In this document: one piece after another, positions 26,666 through 37,964 of the stretch
How positions within the stretch are numbered: position 1 is the first letter of the stretch
Layout of the letters: every line of letters starts with the position of its first letter
From: Actinostola sp. cb2023
Lineage: Eukaryota; Cnidaria; Anthozoa; Actiniaria; Actinostolidae
Direction: 5' to 3'
Length of the DNA: 64,000 bases
Assembly (NCBI GenBank): GCA_033675265.1
Contig: JAUJYZ010000494.1
Span: 268,501 to 332,500 of the forward strand
Position numbers and translations under genes: made by a program
Notes under the pieces: model-generated
What the model saw: only the letters and a program-made list of their open reading frames with translations
Told to the model about the DNA's origin: nothing
Database searches by the model: none

Positions 26666-27320
26666 ACACCATTCGTGAACGCTGATATCGTGATATTATC
26701 AGATGTCACATTCACAGAATTACTGTGCATTACCATGGTAGGCATTGTCCCACTAATATTGACAGAATTACTGTGCATTACCATGGTAGGCATTGTCCCA
26801 CTAATATTGATAGCAGACTCCGTTGGAGTCGATTTTAGGAAGAAAAAAAGTGCATTTGTTTGATTAATTATTTTTAATCCTGCTTCCACTGACGAATCTG
26901 ATGGCGAAGGAGTAAGTTCTGGTTGTGTCGTTGCTTGGAGAATCGAGTTTTTGCTCACGCTTGCAGTGCTTGTTATGAATGTCTGTATCTTGGTTGCCAT
27001 GGAAATATTATGAGTGTATTCGAGTGTTCTGCTTGTAGAGGGGATAATTGCCGCACTAGTCCCACTCGATATTCTATCAGGCGTGGTTGCTGATGTGACC
27101 AAAATATTGTCTGTTTCGTTGTGCGAAACCAAGGGTCGCATGACTGTGCTTGCTTTGTCGGTCATATTTGTTGACCGGGAAAGAGTGGGGCGAATTCGCG
27201 ACGTCATATTCAGTGACGCATTCAATGACGTCATGTTCAGTGACATCACATTTGGTGACGTCATATTACCGGAAGTTGAGTTGTCGTTTGGAGAAATTTT
27301 ATACACAACTGAAGGACCAT
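26596..27320 (-). CDS. Paralog 2 exon 5: mucin-like stalk and C-terminal anchor
   Basis: The acceptor CGTTTCAG|AT completes Asp and continues GPSVVYKISP. The exon is rich in Ser, Thr, Asn and Met with repeated sequons (NMTS, NISG, NVTS). A 17-residue segment starting INISGTMPTMVM occurs twice in direct tandem, an in-frame 51-bp duplication. The exon ends in a 15-residue hydrophobic segment and TGA at 26598-26596. The anchor-coding sequence continues downstream as degenerate tandem copies. Confidence 0.75.
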
Positions 27321-30300
27321 CTGAAACGAGAAAGTTGATTTACTGAATGAAGAAATAAGGTCTCTATAACTATTGCGGTTGCGGATTAGGCAAGTCATCC
27401 CGCGCATGTTGCAAAAGGTATTTTTACAACACTTGAGAGTAATCTCGCAATCTGATTGGCTGGTTTGCCGTTGTCAATAAGAGTACAGACACACGGATTA
27501 CGTGATCGCTCGCGCATGGAGCCAGCGCGCGCTAAAAACGTTTGTTTCTGGACTATTTTGGATCGATTTTACCCCTTTGACAGGTGAAATTGTTGTAAAA
27601 AAAAATTGCAGATATTTTTTCTTTGTCTGTACTCTTATTGACACACACTTGACGTCGTAAAATGTCCAAAACTTGGCAGTGAAATCACTCGCTGCGCTCG
27701 TGATTCCACTTGAGTTTTGAACATTTTATGACGTCAAGTGTGTGTCAATAAGAGTACAGACAACTCCAAGCCATCTGCAATTTGTTAAATAATCTACTTT
27801 TTAATTTGCGTTCATAACGATTTGCGTGTGGGGTTGCGATCTGAGCAAGTAACTTACAAAGCTAGAACATTGTCACCATATATGGAAATTTTTTTGACTT
27901 ATATTCTCCATGATATTTGATTGTAATAATAATAATGATTGATAATATGGGCAAATGGTAGAGACAATAATTGACGAACGTTTTCGGTTTATTCAAACCA
28001 TCTTCAGGTACAACTACGGTTCAATAGTTTCAAATGCAACTTATTTATGCTGAAATGTACAATTAAGTAACTCCCTTAGGGAACAAAGACAATGGGAACG
28101 AATATACTTGTTTGTTTAAGGATGGTTTAAAGTTAGCGATGAAAATCGCTTCTAGTACTCTGCGTTTGCGCCATGATGGTGATGTTATTAGGAAATCCCA
28201 TTCGAACTTGTGACTGTGATTGCTTGCAAGGTGGCGGGCAGGCTCAGATGACTGGATGGGATTTTCGTGCTTTCTTTGACGCAGCTCGAAATTTCTGGCT
28301 GTTTCTCCGATGTATGTTGAGTCGCACGACGTGCACGTGCCTCGATAGACCACGTTGGGATGGTGTTTGTCCTTCAAGTTAAACAATGAAATAACTTTTA
28401 AAATGTGGAAATTGCAGCCAGGATTCATAATTATAATAACAAAAGTGATTGACTCTGGCTTAAACTGTGTGAAATTAATACAGACGTTTCGGTCCACATC
28501 TCGGACCTTCTTCAGTGTGAAAAAACGTTAGTGTTGCACGCGCTTATTTAAATTAGCGGTTTGCGCGCGCTTTTTTTGTTTTTGTTTAGAATTTACAAGT
28601 GTCCTATAAATATTCGGTATTTGAATATGATCGTTCCCTGAGTTGTTATCTAGTTCAGAATACCATGCTTCCAAGAACAGCCGTTGATGCCAGTTGTTCT
28701 CACTTTCTACCACCCGAGCCGTCGTTAAGTCAAACTCGTGCCCAGTTTCATTTGCGTGCTGGGCGATCTTCGAGGACTTCTGATTATTACAAATGGCTCT
28801 TCGATGTTCGGCCATCCTAGTCCGAAGAGATCGCTCTGTTTGGCCATAGTATATAAAATCGCAATCTGAGCATTTGACTTTATAAGGAAATGTGCCGACA
28901 CTATCGCTACACCGTCCAGCAGTGAAGATAATAATTCTAGTACACAAAGACACCGGGACAACGAACCAAACCAAATGATCGTTTTGCCTTACGTAAACGG
29001 GGTATCAGAGAAAATCAGCAGGGCTTTAAGACCCCATGGCATCAAGATCGCCCATAAGCCTTTGTGTAAGATCAACGAGCTCTTCCCTCGCCCTAAAGCT
29101 ACAAAGGACGTAACATCCAAGACCGGCGTAGTGTATAAAGTCAAATGCTCAGATTGCGATTTTATATACTATGGCCAAACAGAGCGATCTCTTCGGACTA
29201 GGATGGCCGAACATCGAAGAGCCATTTGTAATAATCAGAAGTCCTCGAAGATCGCCCAGCACGCAAATGAAACTGGGCACGAGTTTGACTTAACGACGGC
29301 TCGGGTGGTAGAAAGTGAGAACAACTGGCATCAACGGCTGTTCTTGGAAGCATGGTATTCTGAACTAGATAACAACTCAGGGAACGATCATATTCAAATA
29401 CCGAATATTTATAGGACACTTGTAAATTCTAAACAAAAACAAAAAAAGCGCGCGCAAACCGCTAATTTAAATAAGCGCGTGCAACACTAACGTTTTTTCA
29501 CACTGAAGAAGGTCCGAGATGTGGACCGAAACGTCTGTATTAATTTCACACAGTTTAAGCCAGAGTCAATCACTTTTGTTATTATAATTATGAACTAACT
29601 TGTCTTTTTATTTTATTTTTATTTTTTAATAACATATTTTATTTTTACATTTTAGCGGTAAATATATATTACAATATAATATAATACAATATAACAATAT
29701 AATATAATAAATATACACAATACATGACAATTATACGCAATATTCCAATACTACGTACTATATATTGTTGTCATTAAAACTACAAACAATAAATACAAAT
29801 AAATAAATACATAAATACATGTAAAAGGACATCTGAGCCTATTGTTGATCTCTTTGTGAAGCAATCATCTACGTAACGGTAACAAAGAGATCAACAATAG
29901 GCCCAGATGTCCTTTTAAAGTCTCTGAATTCCTACCACAAGAACATCGCTTTCACCGTCGAAGAGAACCCCGATCATTTTCTCGACACCAAGTTTGAATA
30001 CAAAGACTCCTCGTTCACAACATCTGTTTATAGAAAACCTGGAAAACTCCCAACCAACTGGTCTTCAAAGGTGCCCAATAAATACAAACGAAATGCCATC
30101 TTTACTGCTCTCCATTGCCAAACGAATATCATCTAATTGGAGTGATGAAGTCAGAAACATCAAGAAGTAACGCATTCCTAAAAGTCGGATACCCCTATTG
30201 GTTTATTAACAAAACCATCCAAGATTTCAACGACCCGCCCACTGATGAGTGTATCATACCCACACACTTTATCCGCCTACCATATTGCCAACAGAATGAG

Positions 30301-33300
30301 AAGGAATCGAAGAAATTCATCCATAAATTAACATTATAACATAGCATTGATATAACGCGCGCTCTGATTGGCTAATTAGCGTGCGCGAGCGTGCATCCAT
30401 AACTCAATGGACGCACGCTCACGTCATCGCCATAGCGCGCGCTCTGAAATCAATTGGAAAATAAAATTGTTTTATTTGAATTTGCAGTAACTATGTTATA
30501 AAAGGAATGGTCAACGCTTCAGCTGTGCGTCCATCGAGTTATGGATGCACTTGTTGCACTTATTGACCATTCCTTCATGCTACACCTCAGGCCATTTCAA
30601 ATTCAGAATCGTATGGAATACGAGACAAGTTATTTCATTGTTTAACTTGAAGGACAAACACCATCCCAACGTGGTCTATCGAGGCACGTGCACGTCGTGC
30701 GACTCAACATACATCGGAGAAACAGCCAGAAATTTCGAGCTGCGTCAAAGAAAGCACGAAAATCCCATCCAGTCATCTGAGCCTGCCCGCCACCTTGCAA
30801 GCAATCACAGTCACAAGTTCGAATGGGATTTCTTAATAACATCACCATCATGGCGCAAACGCAGAGTACTAGAAGCGATTTTCATCGCTAACTTTAAACC
30901 ATCCTTAAACAAACAAGTATATTCGTTCCCATTGTCTTTGTTCCCTAAGGGAGTTACTTAATTGTACATTTCAGCATAAATAAGTTGCATTTGAAACTAT
31001 TGAACCGTAGTTGTACCTGAAGATGGTTTGAATAAACCGAAAACGTTCGTCAATTATTGTCTCTACCATTTGCCCATATTTACAATCAAATATGGAATTA
31101 GCCATTACCAAAACGAGCAGGGGACTGGTACCAAGTCCGTAAAACTAATTCAATTTGATACTAGTAAAATTAGGCATCGTTTTCTGAAAGAGCAGATCAA
31201 ACTTAGCTAGTCTGGAAAGTTTGGTGAACTTTGGCTTAATATTGACGATGCTAGAGGGCATCAAAGATGACTATTTTCCCATACAAACTCTGTAAAATTT
31301 TGACGTTGTCCATCCAAACCATACATTCACTGTAAAATTTTGGCTGGACAACACAATTTCAAAAGTTTATAATTAATTTCGTAATTGCATTAATTCTAAT
31401 AAACTCATTCCCAGTCCCCTGCTCGATTTGATAGTGGCTAATTGCGTTACCAATTATGGACTTTCGTTACCAATTATGGACCTTCGCTACCAAATATGGA
31501 CTTTCGTTACCAAATACGGGCTTTCGTTACCAAATATGAAATTGCGTTGCCAAATATGGACTTTGGTTACCAAATATGGGCTTTCGTTACCAAATATGAA
31601 ATTGCGTTGCCAAATATGGACTTTCGTTACCAAATATAGAATTGCGTTACCAAATATGGACTTTTGTTACCAAATATGGACTTTCGCTACCAAATATGGA
31701 ATTAGACGAGCGTGTTGACTTACCAGTTACTTGCTGGGAATCTGGAGTCGTTGGACAAGTGCCTTCACAATCTGGAACTACAGGACCATTACCAGATCCA
31801 GTAGTAGATCCCCCGCACAAATCCTCGTCATCAACCCCCTCGCAGAGTCGCTCTTTATCAGGATCTACTTCCCTCGAACAGTTAACGAGGGGACTGGCGC
31901 TAGGAGGTATAAGATGAAACAACCTACTCGCATTCAGTACCCCGTTGCCAAGCAATATAAACTTTTGTCCCAAAATCGTTTCATCAATGACGTTATATTC
32001 GTCAAACTGGAATTGTTGCAGAAAACCTGTGAAGTTGGTTCGCGAAAGTGAGCGATTGAAAGCTTTGGTCAGCGGTCCACCGCCAAAGAGCATCTGTTCC
32101 CTTCCTCCTTTAAAGTCCAGGAAGGAGAACTTTCCAGGAATGGCGGCATGGATGGGGCGTTGGCCGTCGATGGTGATCTTGATGCGACGCTGTAGTCGTG
32201 TGATGGTAACGGCGTGCCAGAGAGCGTCATGTAGGCAGCCTTGACGACTCATCAGCACTAGTCCACCTGAAGTATGAATATATATAACTGTAACTTATCA
32301 GTTGGCCAACCGAGGTGCGGTTTATTGGTTCACACCGGTTGACACTGGTTTACGGAAATCGGTCAGAAGTCAACTAATTAAGAAAATCATTAATTAATTA
32401 AATTGTGAAAACTAGAAAACGTGTGACATTGTCTCAAGAGTATACTTATTTTGCCATCATTTTAGTGTAAATAACTGTGCACTTTGAATAATTATTCACT
32501 TGATAATGATGTCAGACGCGACATCGAAACGTCGTAATAATAATTTTATATCGCTAGTTTTCACAATTAAATGTTTACCAAAAGTTAATTAATTCATTAC
32601 AATATTGTTATAATAAATTCTTGAGAATACTTCCCCAGCCGCACGGCCGCATGAAGGCCACCAAGATTAAGCATTGAAATTAGCTCCAACCATTTTGCTA
32701 AAACTTGGTCAGGTTATGAATGATGTCAATCTAAAGTCATTCCAAAACTTTCATCGAAAAAACGGACAAATTTTTCGCAAGTTCCAATTTTATCCAAAAC
32801 ATTGAGTTTACTTAAGTTCTAATATTATTTAAAGAAATGTTCTGCAGTGCAATCAAATGACATTGTATTATAGGTGAATGATAGCTCTAATAGTTGCCAA
32901 TGTTTTATGGCAACTATGGTTAACATATGAGCATGCAGGCGAGCCCTTTTGATGCCCATAAGGTCGAACGCGTTGCATTTTTCAGGCGTAATAAGCTCAG
33001 TGATTTTTTATTTCAATTATCGATTACTTGATTTCTCTACCTTGACCCAGGTCCCAGCTGACTCGAAGAAAACCATTCACCAGCTCCACTATCACGTGAT
33101 CATCAGCAATGTCCGTCAACATGACCACGCCCCATGGATTCGTGGTCGCAAAGCGGAACGCTATGTTGTTGGACACGGTAGACCTGCCGGGTTGGTGGGT
33201 ACCCACGTCATAGAGTACGTAACCACTGCCGTTCAACCACATTGATGACGAGGCTGAAATATGCAAATCAACGTAAGTAGTCCATTGTGATTGTTTTTCT

Positions 33301-36300
33301 AAATATGGAAGTGGGATACCAAATAAGGGCTTGCCTAGGAACGTTCTTGAATGACATTCCAGGAATCTGTTGGCAAGTTCTACAAGTTCTATGTTTGGTT
33401 GAGGGTTGGAAATATGGTAGACTGCGAACAGTCCCTCTTTACCCCTCGTGGGCGCGAGGAGAATGGGAACGAGCGGGAAGAGGCTGACGGTGCACACTTT
33501 ACTCCCTCTTTCTATCAGTGCTCCGCTTTACAGGTATTTAAAGTTGCACTGAGCTACACGGATTAAAAAGAAGTCGAAACAAGAATGTGAGGTCATGAAG
33601 AATCTAACCGGGTGTCCGAGCACCTCTCGCTTATATAGAAGGCCGCCATTTTAACGACTGTCTAAATCATCCTTACTTACGTTCGGAACACAGCAGTCCT
33701 TCGTACCCAGTAGCACTGCATTCACATTCCACGCGGCCAATCTCATCGATACACTTTCCTCGGTGTTGACACTTGTTTACATGTGGTGTTGCGCATGCGC
33801 TGGCGCATCCGCTGGCTCCAGTTGATTCTTTCACCGCGACTTCAGCTAGTTTTCCTTTGTGATTGGTGAACTTTATGTCACCTATGCAACCCTGAAATCT
33901 GGGAAAGTGCAAAAAAAAAGTAAGAACATTAATTTTCGACAGTGGAACGACCACTTTACGCCCACCCCGTTATTACGCCCACCCCGTTATTACGCCCACC
34001 TCGTTACTACGCCCACCTCGTTACTACGACCACCTCGTTACTACGACCACCTCGTTACTACGACCACCTTGTTACTATGACCATCTCGTTACTACGACCA
34101 CCTCGTTACTACGACCACCTTGTTACTACGACCACCCCGTTACTACGACCACCTCGTTACTACGACCACCTTGTTACTACGACCACCTCGTTACTACGAC
34201 CACCTCGTTACTACGACCACCTTGTTACTACGACCACCTCGTTCGGACCCTTTTGTAAATCTAGTTTCCCCCCCAATTCAGTCTGTAATAACAGTGGTAA
34301 TAACAGTGGTAATAACAGTGGTAATAAATTCAAGTGGTAATAACACTGTAATTATTACCACTTGTAAGAGGCCACCTCCCGTATGCGACCTTTTCCGCTT
34401 GCAGGCATCAATGTTGTCCCATGTCAGACCATGTGATCGTTCCCTAATGTATAACGTCTTTTCTTTCTTGTTAACACATGTATAAATACATTGACATGGA
34501 AATACTCTGAACAAAAAATGTCGATATCGCGAGGTTTGGAATGGGTAAACATGGAGGTATAACTGAGCGAGACAGGTCCGTTGCCTGACAGCAAGGGTGA
34601 TCGGGTAGCTTCGAGATCAGACGTCCCACTGAATTTCATTGTATTTATGGCTGTTTATGCATTTCCACACACAGTTTAAGATTACAGTTGATCAGAACCT
34701 CCCGTAAGCGACCACCCAAAATGTCAAGCTTTGTGGTCGCTAACGAGAGGCGGTCGCCTACGAGAGGTTCCAACTATTATAACTATAGTGATTTGACGTT
34801 TGGTATTTTGGAAAACTGGTCGCTTAGGACAGGTGGTCGCTTACGAGAGTGGTCGCAACCGGAGGTTCAACTGTATAGTAATTTGACTTGGAACTGAACT
34901 TTTGGTATTTCGGAAAACTGGTCACTTACAAGAGGTGGTCGCTTACGAGAGGTGGTCGCTTACGAGAGTGGTCGCAACCGGAGGTTCAACTGTATTTTAC
35001 TTTTGCATTTCGTTAAGAATGATGCTAACAGTCGATCAATAATTGATTACAAATCTTATCAAACCCGACGTGACTTATTTGGCGAGTCATTCACTCTGTC
35101 ACCTTGGCCGGTTATAGCGGTTTTTGATATTACGCGGGCTCAGACGTTTTAACGTCAACCGTCCTTTTGCGGTTTTGGGCTTCTGTTAATCAGATCCCGA
35201 CCCCGAGCGTAGAGCGCCATCTTTGAAAACTCTATGAACTCGAATGGTTCAACGTGACGCGGAAATACGATTCAGTGCTCTGTTAGAGAGTGTAGTTTGA
35301 TTGCCAGAAGCCAAAACCCCTGAAGAAAGTTGCCGTTTGAACGTGTGTCCTTCGTAACATTAAAAACCGCGTAAAGATGGTTTTTGGACCATAATTACTT
35401 TGTTTATAATTGATGAGACGCAACCAAAAATTGCTCCTTTTTTGATTTGAAAAAATTATTCAAAAGAAGATGTGTTTCGATTCAAAACAATTTCTTGTGC
35501 AAATCTTACTTCGAGAACAACTGAGAAACTCGGTTATGACTGCTGCACAATTTTAGTACATTTTAAGCGGTATTATTTCTCTTCGTTAAATTAGGAATAA
35601 AAGATCTTTGAGAGGCAATCCGGCGTAAAATATGTTGCGTATAGCATTGTGGCTTAGTTCGGTATAAAATAAAAAATCAGTTGGAACTGGACAATCGCAC
35701 TTCAAATTCTTTGAGTACGATTTGAAGTCAGTCGCTGCTTGCTGATTATTGCTTTCTTTTCTTGCTAGCGCTACTGAAAAGGTTAATCATTATGGCTATC
35801 AGCTCCGAGATAACCATCTTGTCGTGATTATAAAAAACATTTTCAAGCGTTTGGTGACATGAATTCTTCGAAGGAGTGCATTTTTTTGGCACTCAGTTTT
35901 ACTTCGCGTATTCATGGTGCGATCGAGGGGAGGAAGACTGCCAATCAGCCCACAGTGGCTTCTGTTTTTGTAAAGAAAACACCCGAATTGTCACAACAAA
36001 ACAACGTAATTGTTGTGTACGCTTTCGTTGATTGCCCAGATTGATATGTGACATTAAAGGTGCAAACATACGCCGAGCTGTTTTGGCTCACGAAAGAGTG
36101 AGTTAATTACTCGATGGATGTTTCTCATACACCTCTAGTTAAAAACCGGGGCTCCCACATCGGTTAATTCACGAGTGTTCCATAAATATCATACCTGTAA
36201 TAATAGCCTTCGTGAAATGCACCTGGAAAAACCAGAGCATTTAACACCAGCAGTGGAGGGAAGTTGGCAACGTACAGAAAGTTCCCATAGTACTTAAACC

Positions 36301-36718
36301 TGTGATTCACTGGGGGACCACATGGAATAGATGCCACTCTGTCATCCACGGAAATCGTAAAATTCTTCGGTTGGCTTTTGATTCGCATTTGATGCCAAAA
36401 TCCATCTGAAAAGTTTTTTCGGATTAAAATCTCCTGTATATCACAGCCTCCAAGGCCAGCTTTTAAGCGTAGATTCCCATCCACTAGGAATAGCTCCATG
36501 AAACTGTGTTTGCCGTCGTCTTGGTATGCGAGAAGACCGTTGTCTTGGCTCGTCTTGAATATGAACGTCATCTCGCCGTGGAGGTTCCATGGTTGGTACT
36601 TTGTGTACGCTAACTCTTTGTAGCTTATCACATTCTGTAAAGCTAACTTTCCCAGGCAAATCAAAACAAAGGCACAAAATGAGCTCAAAAAGAGAACTTT
36701 CTCTGCCGTGTTGACCAT
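26596..36718 (-). CDS. Neurexin-like paralog 2: SP-LamG-EGF-LamG-mucin stalk-anchor, 5 exons
   Basis: Exons 36718-36195, 33898-33681, 33253-33041, 32266-31724 and 27320-26596 sum to 2223 nt (740 aa plus stop). Phases are 2,1,1,1 as in paralog 1. A signal peptide precedes LamG1 (LAYQDDGKHSFMELFLVDG). The EGF has KCQHRGKC, ECEC and GYEGLLC. LamG2 is split at DLGQG, and its close GFLQQFQFDEY nearly matches paralog 1. An acidic Cys-containing GSG stalk follows, then a Ser/Thr/Asn-rich stalk of more than 200 aa with many N-glycosylation sequons and Met-rich repeats (mucin-like). The C-terminus is a short hydrophobic run, TWLVGLIIVTLMTLY, with no basic tail, as in a GPI-attachment signal; a tail-less TM is the alternative. 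It is likely a cell-surface protein holding its LamG-EGF-LamG head on a tall glycosylated stalk. No canonical AATAAA was seen just downstream. Confidence 0.82.
27460..27768. mobile_element. Foldback element
   Basis: TGTCTGTACTCTTATTGACA and ACACACTTGACGTC are mirrored by the right part; a third copy of AATAAGAGTACAGACA occurs at 27476. Confidence 0.6.
27979..28010 (-). ncRNA. Hammerhead-like core at PLE type II 3' end (left arm)
   Basis: Minus strand CTGAAGA (28007-28001), 5-bp stem GGTTT/AAACC, GAAA then ACGTT. CUGANGA consensus satisfied; the cleavage site would be GUU rather than GUC. Confidence 0.38.
28063..28398 (-). pseudogene. PLE type II GIY-YIG endonuclease fragment (left outer arm)
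   Basis: Encodes VVYRGTCTSCDSTYIGETAR with the GIY-YIG tyrosine/YIG motifs, a Cys-x2-Cys pair, the catalytic Arg, His and the later LEAIF glutamate. This is the C-terminal endonuclease typical of Penelope-like reverse transcriptases. No RT domain is attached here. Confidence 0.8.
28482..28517 (-). ncRNA. Hammerhead-like core at PLE type I 3' end (left arm)
   Basis: Minus strand CTGAAGA (28515-28509), 5-bp stem GGTCC/GGACC, GAAAC then GTC. ACA before the core can pair with TGT after GTC as stem I. Confidence 0.48.
28528..28884 (-). pseudogene. PLE type I GIY-YIG endonuclease fragment (left inner arm)
   Basis: Encodes KCSDCDFIYYGQTERSLRT, HANETGHEFD and LFLEAWYS: GIY-YIG endonuclease with Cys pair and catalytic Arg, His and Glu. 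Identical at protein level to the fragment on the plus strand; truncated upstream. Confidence 0.8.
28978..29490 (+). pseudogene. PLE type I C-terminal RT linker plus GIY-YIG endonuclease
   Basis: The open frame starts LPYVNGVSEKISRALRPHGI, the linker between the RT thumb and endonuclease in PLEs, and continues through YYGQTERSLRT to the C-terminus. The RT palm and fingers are missing, so this is a 5'-truncated copy. It ends about 15 nt before a hammerhead-like motif. Confidence 0.8.
29501..29536 (+). ncRNA. Hammerhead-like core at PLE type I 3' end (right arm)
   Basis: CTGAAGA (29503-29509), GGTCC/GGACC stem, GAAAC, GTC (29533-29535); an exact copy of the minus-strand motif near 28.5 kb. Confidence 0.48.
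29823..29916. repeat. Hairpin (inverted repeat)
   Basis: AAAGGACATCTGAGCCTATT and its near-perfect reverse complement flank a short loop, at the 5' edge of the RT fragment. It may mark the insertion boundary of a truncated PLE. Confidence 0.55.
29914..30335 (+). pseudogene. Frameshifted PLE reverse transcriptase fragment
   Basis: Segments LNSYHKNIAFTVEENPDHFL, FTTSVYRKPGKLPTN, then after a frameshift FLKVGYPYWFINKTIQDFND and LPYCQQNEKESKKFIHK. These match the RT C-terminal (thumb) region of PLEs. It leads, after an insertion at about 30336-30590, into the type II GIY-YIG. Confidence 0.75.
30336..30590. mobile_element. Foldback insertion inside the PLE
   Basis: Contains inverted copies of GTGCATCCATAACTC and of the GCGCGCGCTCTGA-type motif, separating RT and GIY-YIG coding parts of one PLE copy. 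Looks like a MITE-type insertion; borders approximate. Confidence 0.45.
30610..30961 (+). pseudogene. PLE type II GIY-YIG endonuclease fragment (right outer arm)
   Basis: FRIVWNTRQVISLFNLKD followed by the same CTSCDSTYIGETAR endonuclease as the left arm. It continues the RT remnant to its left once the inserted foldback is removed. Confidence 0.8.
31015..31046 (+). ncRNA. Hammerhead-like core at PLE type II 3' end (right arm)
   Basis: CTGAAGA (31017-31023), stem GGTTT/AAACC, GAAA (31039-31042); same motif as the left outer arm. Confidence 0.38.
31098..31442 (+). mobile_element. MITE family B copy 3 (internally deleted)
   Basis: About 345 bp with the family ends. Left end abuts the PLE block, right end abuts the 20-bp array at 31443. 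Confidence 0.8.
31443..31705. repeat. 20-bp minisatellite with CCAAATATGG units
   Basis: About 13 copies of TGGACTTTCGTTACCAAATA-type units. Many contain CCAAATATGG, a CC(A/T)6GG word. It ends about 19 bp from the splice donor of paralog 2 exon 4. Confidence 0.9.
31724..32266 (-). CDS. Paralog 2 exon 4: second half of LamG2 plus acidic stalk
   Basis: The acceptor CTTCAG|GT is followed by GGLVLMSRQG, LWHAVTITR, IDGQRP, LFGGGPL and NFTGFLQQFQFDEY. The stalk has DDEDLC and STTGSGNG and ends QQVTG at donor GTAAGT. The first 300 bases of the following intron hold a 20-bp minisatellite. Confidence 0.84.
32499..32533 (+). ncRNA. Degenerate hammerhead-like PLE terminus
   Basis: TTGATAAT, a perfect 6-bp stem GATGTC/GACATC, then GAAACGTC. 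The stem and GAAAC-GTC fit a hammerhead, but the 5' core is not CUGANGA. Lies in intron 3 of paralog 2. Confidence 0.25.
33041..33253 (-). CDS. Paralog 2 exon 3: first half of LamG2
   Basis: The acceptor is ATTTCAG|CC. SSSMWLNGSGYVLYDVG aligns with the start of exon 3 in paralog 1, and NNIAFRFATTNPWGVV continues the fold. It ends DLGQG with donor GTAGAG, phase 1. 213 nt. Confidence 0.84.
33681..33898 (-). CDS. Paralog 2 exon 2: end of LamG1 plus EGF
   Basis: The acceptor TTTCCCAG|A is followed by FQGCIGDIKF (LamG1 end) and EGF cysteines KCQHRGKC, ECEC and GLLC. The donor is C|GTAAGT, phase 1. The length of 218 nt equals that of exon 2 in paralog 4. Confidence 0.86.
33951..34248. repeat. 17-bp minisatellite (about 17 copies)
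   Basis: Unit CACCTCGTTACTACGAC, same length and same CGACCACCTC core as the arrays at 1.05 and 52.86 kb. In intron 1 of paralog 2, about 50 bp upstream of the exon 2 acceptor. Confidence 0.9.
34283..34330. repeat. 12-bp tandem repeat
   Basis: Four copies of GGTAATAACAGT. Confidence 0.8.
34690..35000. mobile_element. Degenerate MITE/repeat with GAGGTTCAACTGTA end
   Basis: Contains repeats of GGTGGTCGCTTACGAGAG and ends CCGGAGGTTCAACTGTAT, the complement of the TACAGTYGAACCTC terminus seen at 1.04 and 52.76 kb. AGAACCTCCCGTAAGCGACC near 34693 is the opposing end. Confidence 0.5.
36195..36718 (-). CDS. Paralog 2 exon 1: signal peptide and LamG1
   Basis: ATG at 36718, hydrophobic FLSSFCAFVLICLGKLA, then YQPWNLHGEMTFIFKT and the LamG core FMELFLVDGNLRLKAGLGGC. 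FWHQMRIKS is the W-H strand. The donor is ACAG|GTATGA, phase 2, in the same place as the other paralogs. Confidence 0.85.
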
Positions 36719-37448
36719 GCTTTGAAGTGGTTGACGTTTTACATTGTTGTCGAATTATCGATTAATGGCGTCAGTCTTGAAATCCCAAGACCTCACTCAC
36801 AACTCCTTGTGACCGTCAACACCGGAGTAAAGAATGAAGCTTGTTTTTTCCATCTCAGCTCTAAACTATGCTGAACATCCGTTGGCATTCCATGCTTATC
36901 GTTCAGGATGATCTCACAGAACGAACTCTTCGCGTGCTCTGATTGGCTGGGCACCCTGGTTGAGGTTTCTTTGAGGTTGGATATAATCTGATTCAAACTT
37001 TATGCGGGTTTTGGGCCAATTTCTTTAATCGAGTCGAAGCGTACGAGCATCTGTGCGAATCCCATCTGTTGTAGCTTCCCGCTTGCAGCCAACTTGAAAT
37101 ACCGACAAAAATGTAACTGCCAACTTTGTTGTGTTGTGTACTTGGTCTCTTCAGACGTGTAGAGTACTTATTTAGTATTGTCGCATTGTGTTGCTATGGT
37201 CAGCCCTGGGCTAGCGAGTTCTCGCTGATCGTGCGGTCAGCGAGTTATTTCTTATCCGGATCGCCACAATATCTCTTGAACGATATATCGGGGGACGTTG
37301 TGAGGTTTGTCCAAAAACACACATTCCTCTTGGTACTCGGGGTTTCAGTTGACCTTGTCTCAAAACACGAACTAAATCTCCGCGAACGGTTGCAGGGAAA
37401 CAACGATGAGAGATGGAACAGGAAGGAGCTAATTATCTAACGAATGCT
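36719..37448. other. Intergenic, upstream of paralog 2
   Basis: Probable promoter/5' UTR region of paralog 2 on the minus strand. No specific element recognised. Confidence 0.4.
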
Positions 37449-37620
37449 TAATTTTCTTCCTCCCGAAACTGATTGAGTGCCCGATATGTTTAGTCTTGTT
37501 GATATGATAGTTGAATGCGCATGCGCGTATGACCGTACGAAAGAAAGTTTTTTTTTCAAGATGGCGGATTTTTCTTCCTCCCGAAACTGATTGAGTGCCC
37601 GATATGTTTAGTCTTGTACA
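37449..37620. repeat. 48-bp direct repeat
   Basis: TTTTCTTCCTCCCGAAACTG plus GATTGAGTGCCCGATATG occurs twice, 120 bp apart. Confidence 0.75.
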
Positions 37621-37964
37621 TATTTGGCGGAGATCAAACAAGCCGCAATTGTGTATTTATTGTCTGATGAATGCTTATTTTCATTCACTTAATATGCATG
37701 GCTATCTAACGGACCTCTCAAAACACTTTAAAGAAGATCCAGCTTTACGATCAGCCGGGACGGTCAGTGAGTAAATGACCTCAATAAAGTTTTTTGAGGG
37801 GATTTTGTGAATCGTTGAGGGGTCGATTAACAAGATGATGAATCATAATCAGTAAATCACATTGGTTCACTCTGGAACACAATTACACGGGATTTACTGA
37901 ATCCGATTATTTCTATGATTTTTCTTCTTTAATGTTCGTAATGAGGGTTTATCATGTAATTTGA

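Larger units (their letters stand above)
27940..31088. mobile_element. Nested head-to-head Penelope-like element (PLE) fragments
   Basis: Two nested inverted-repeat pairs. The outer arms are 27940-28398 (minus) and 30627-31088 (plus), from one PLE type with GIY-YIG and its 3' end. The inner arms are 28426-28884 (minus) and about 29134-29592 (plus), from a second PLE type. The encoded proteins of each pair are identical or nearly so. The right side also carries extra RT-derived sequence that the left side lacks. The whole block sits in intron 4 of paralog 2. Confidence 0.8.
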
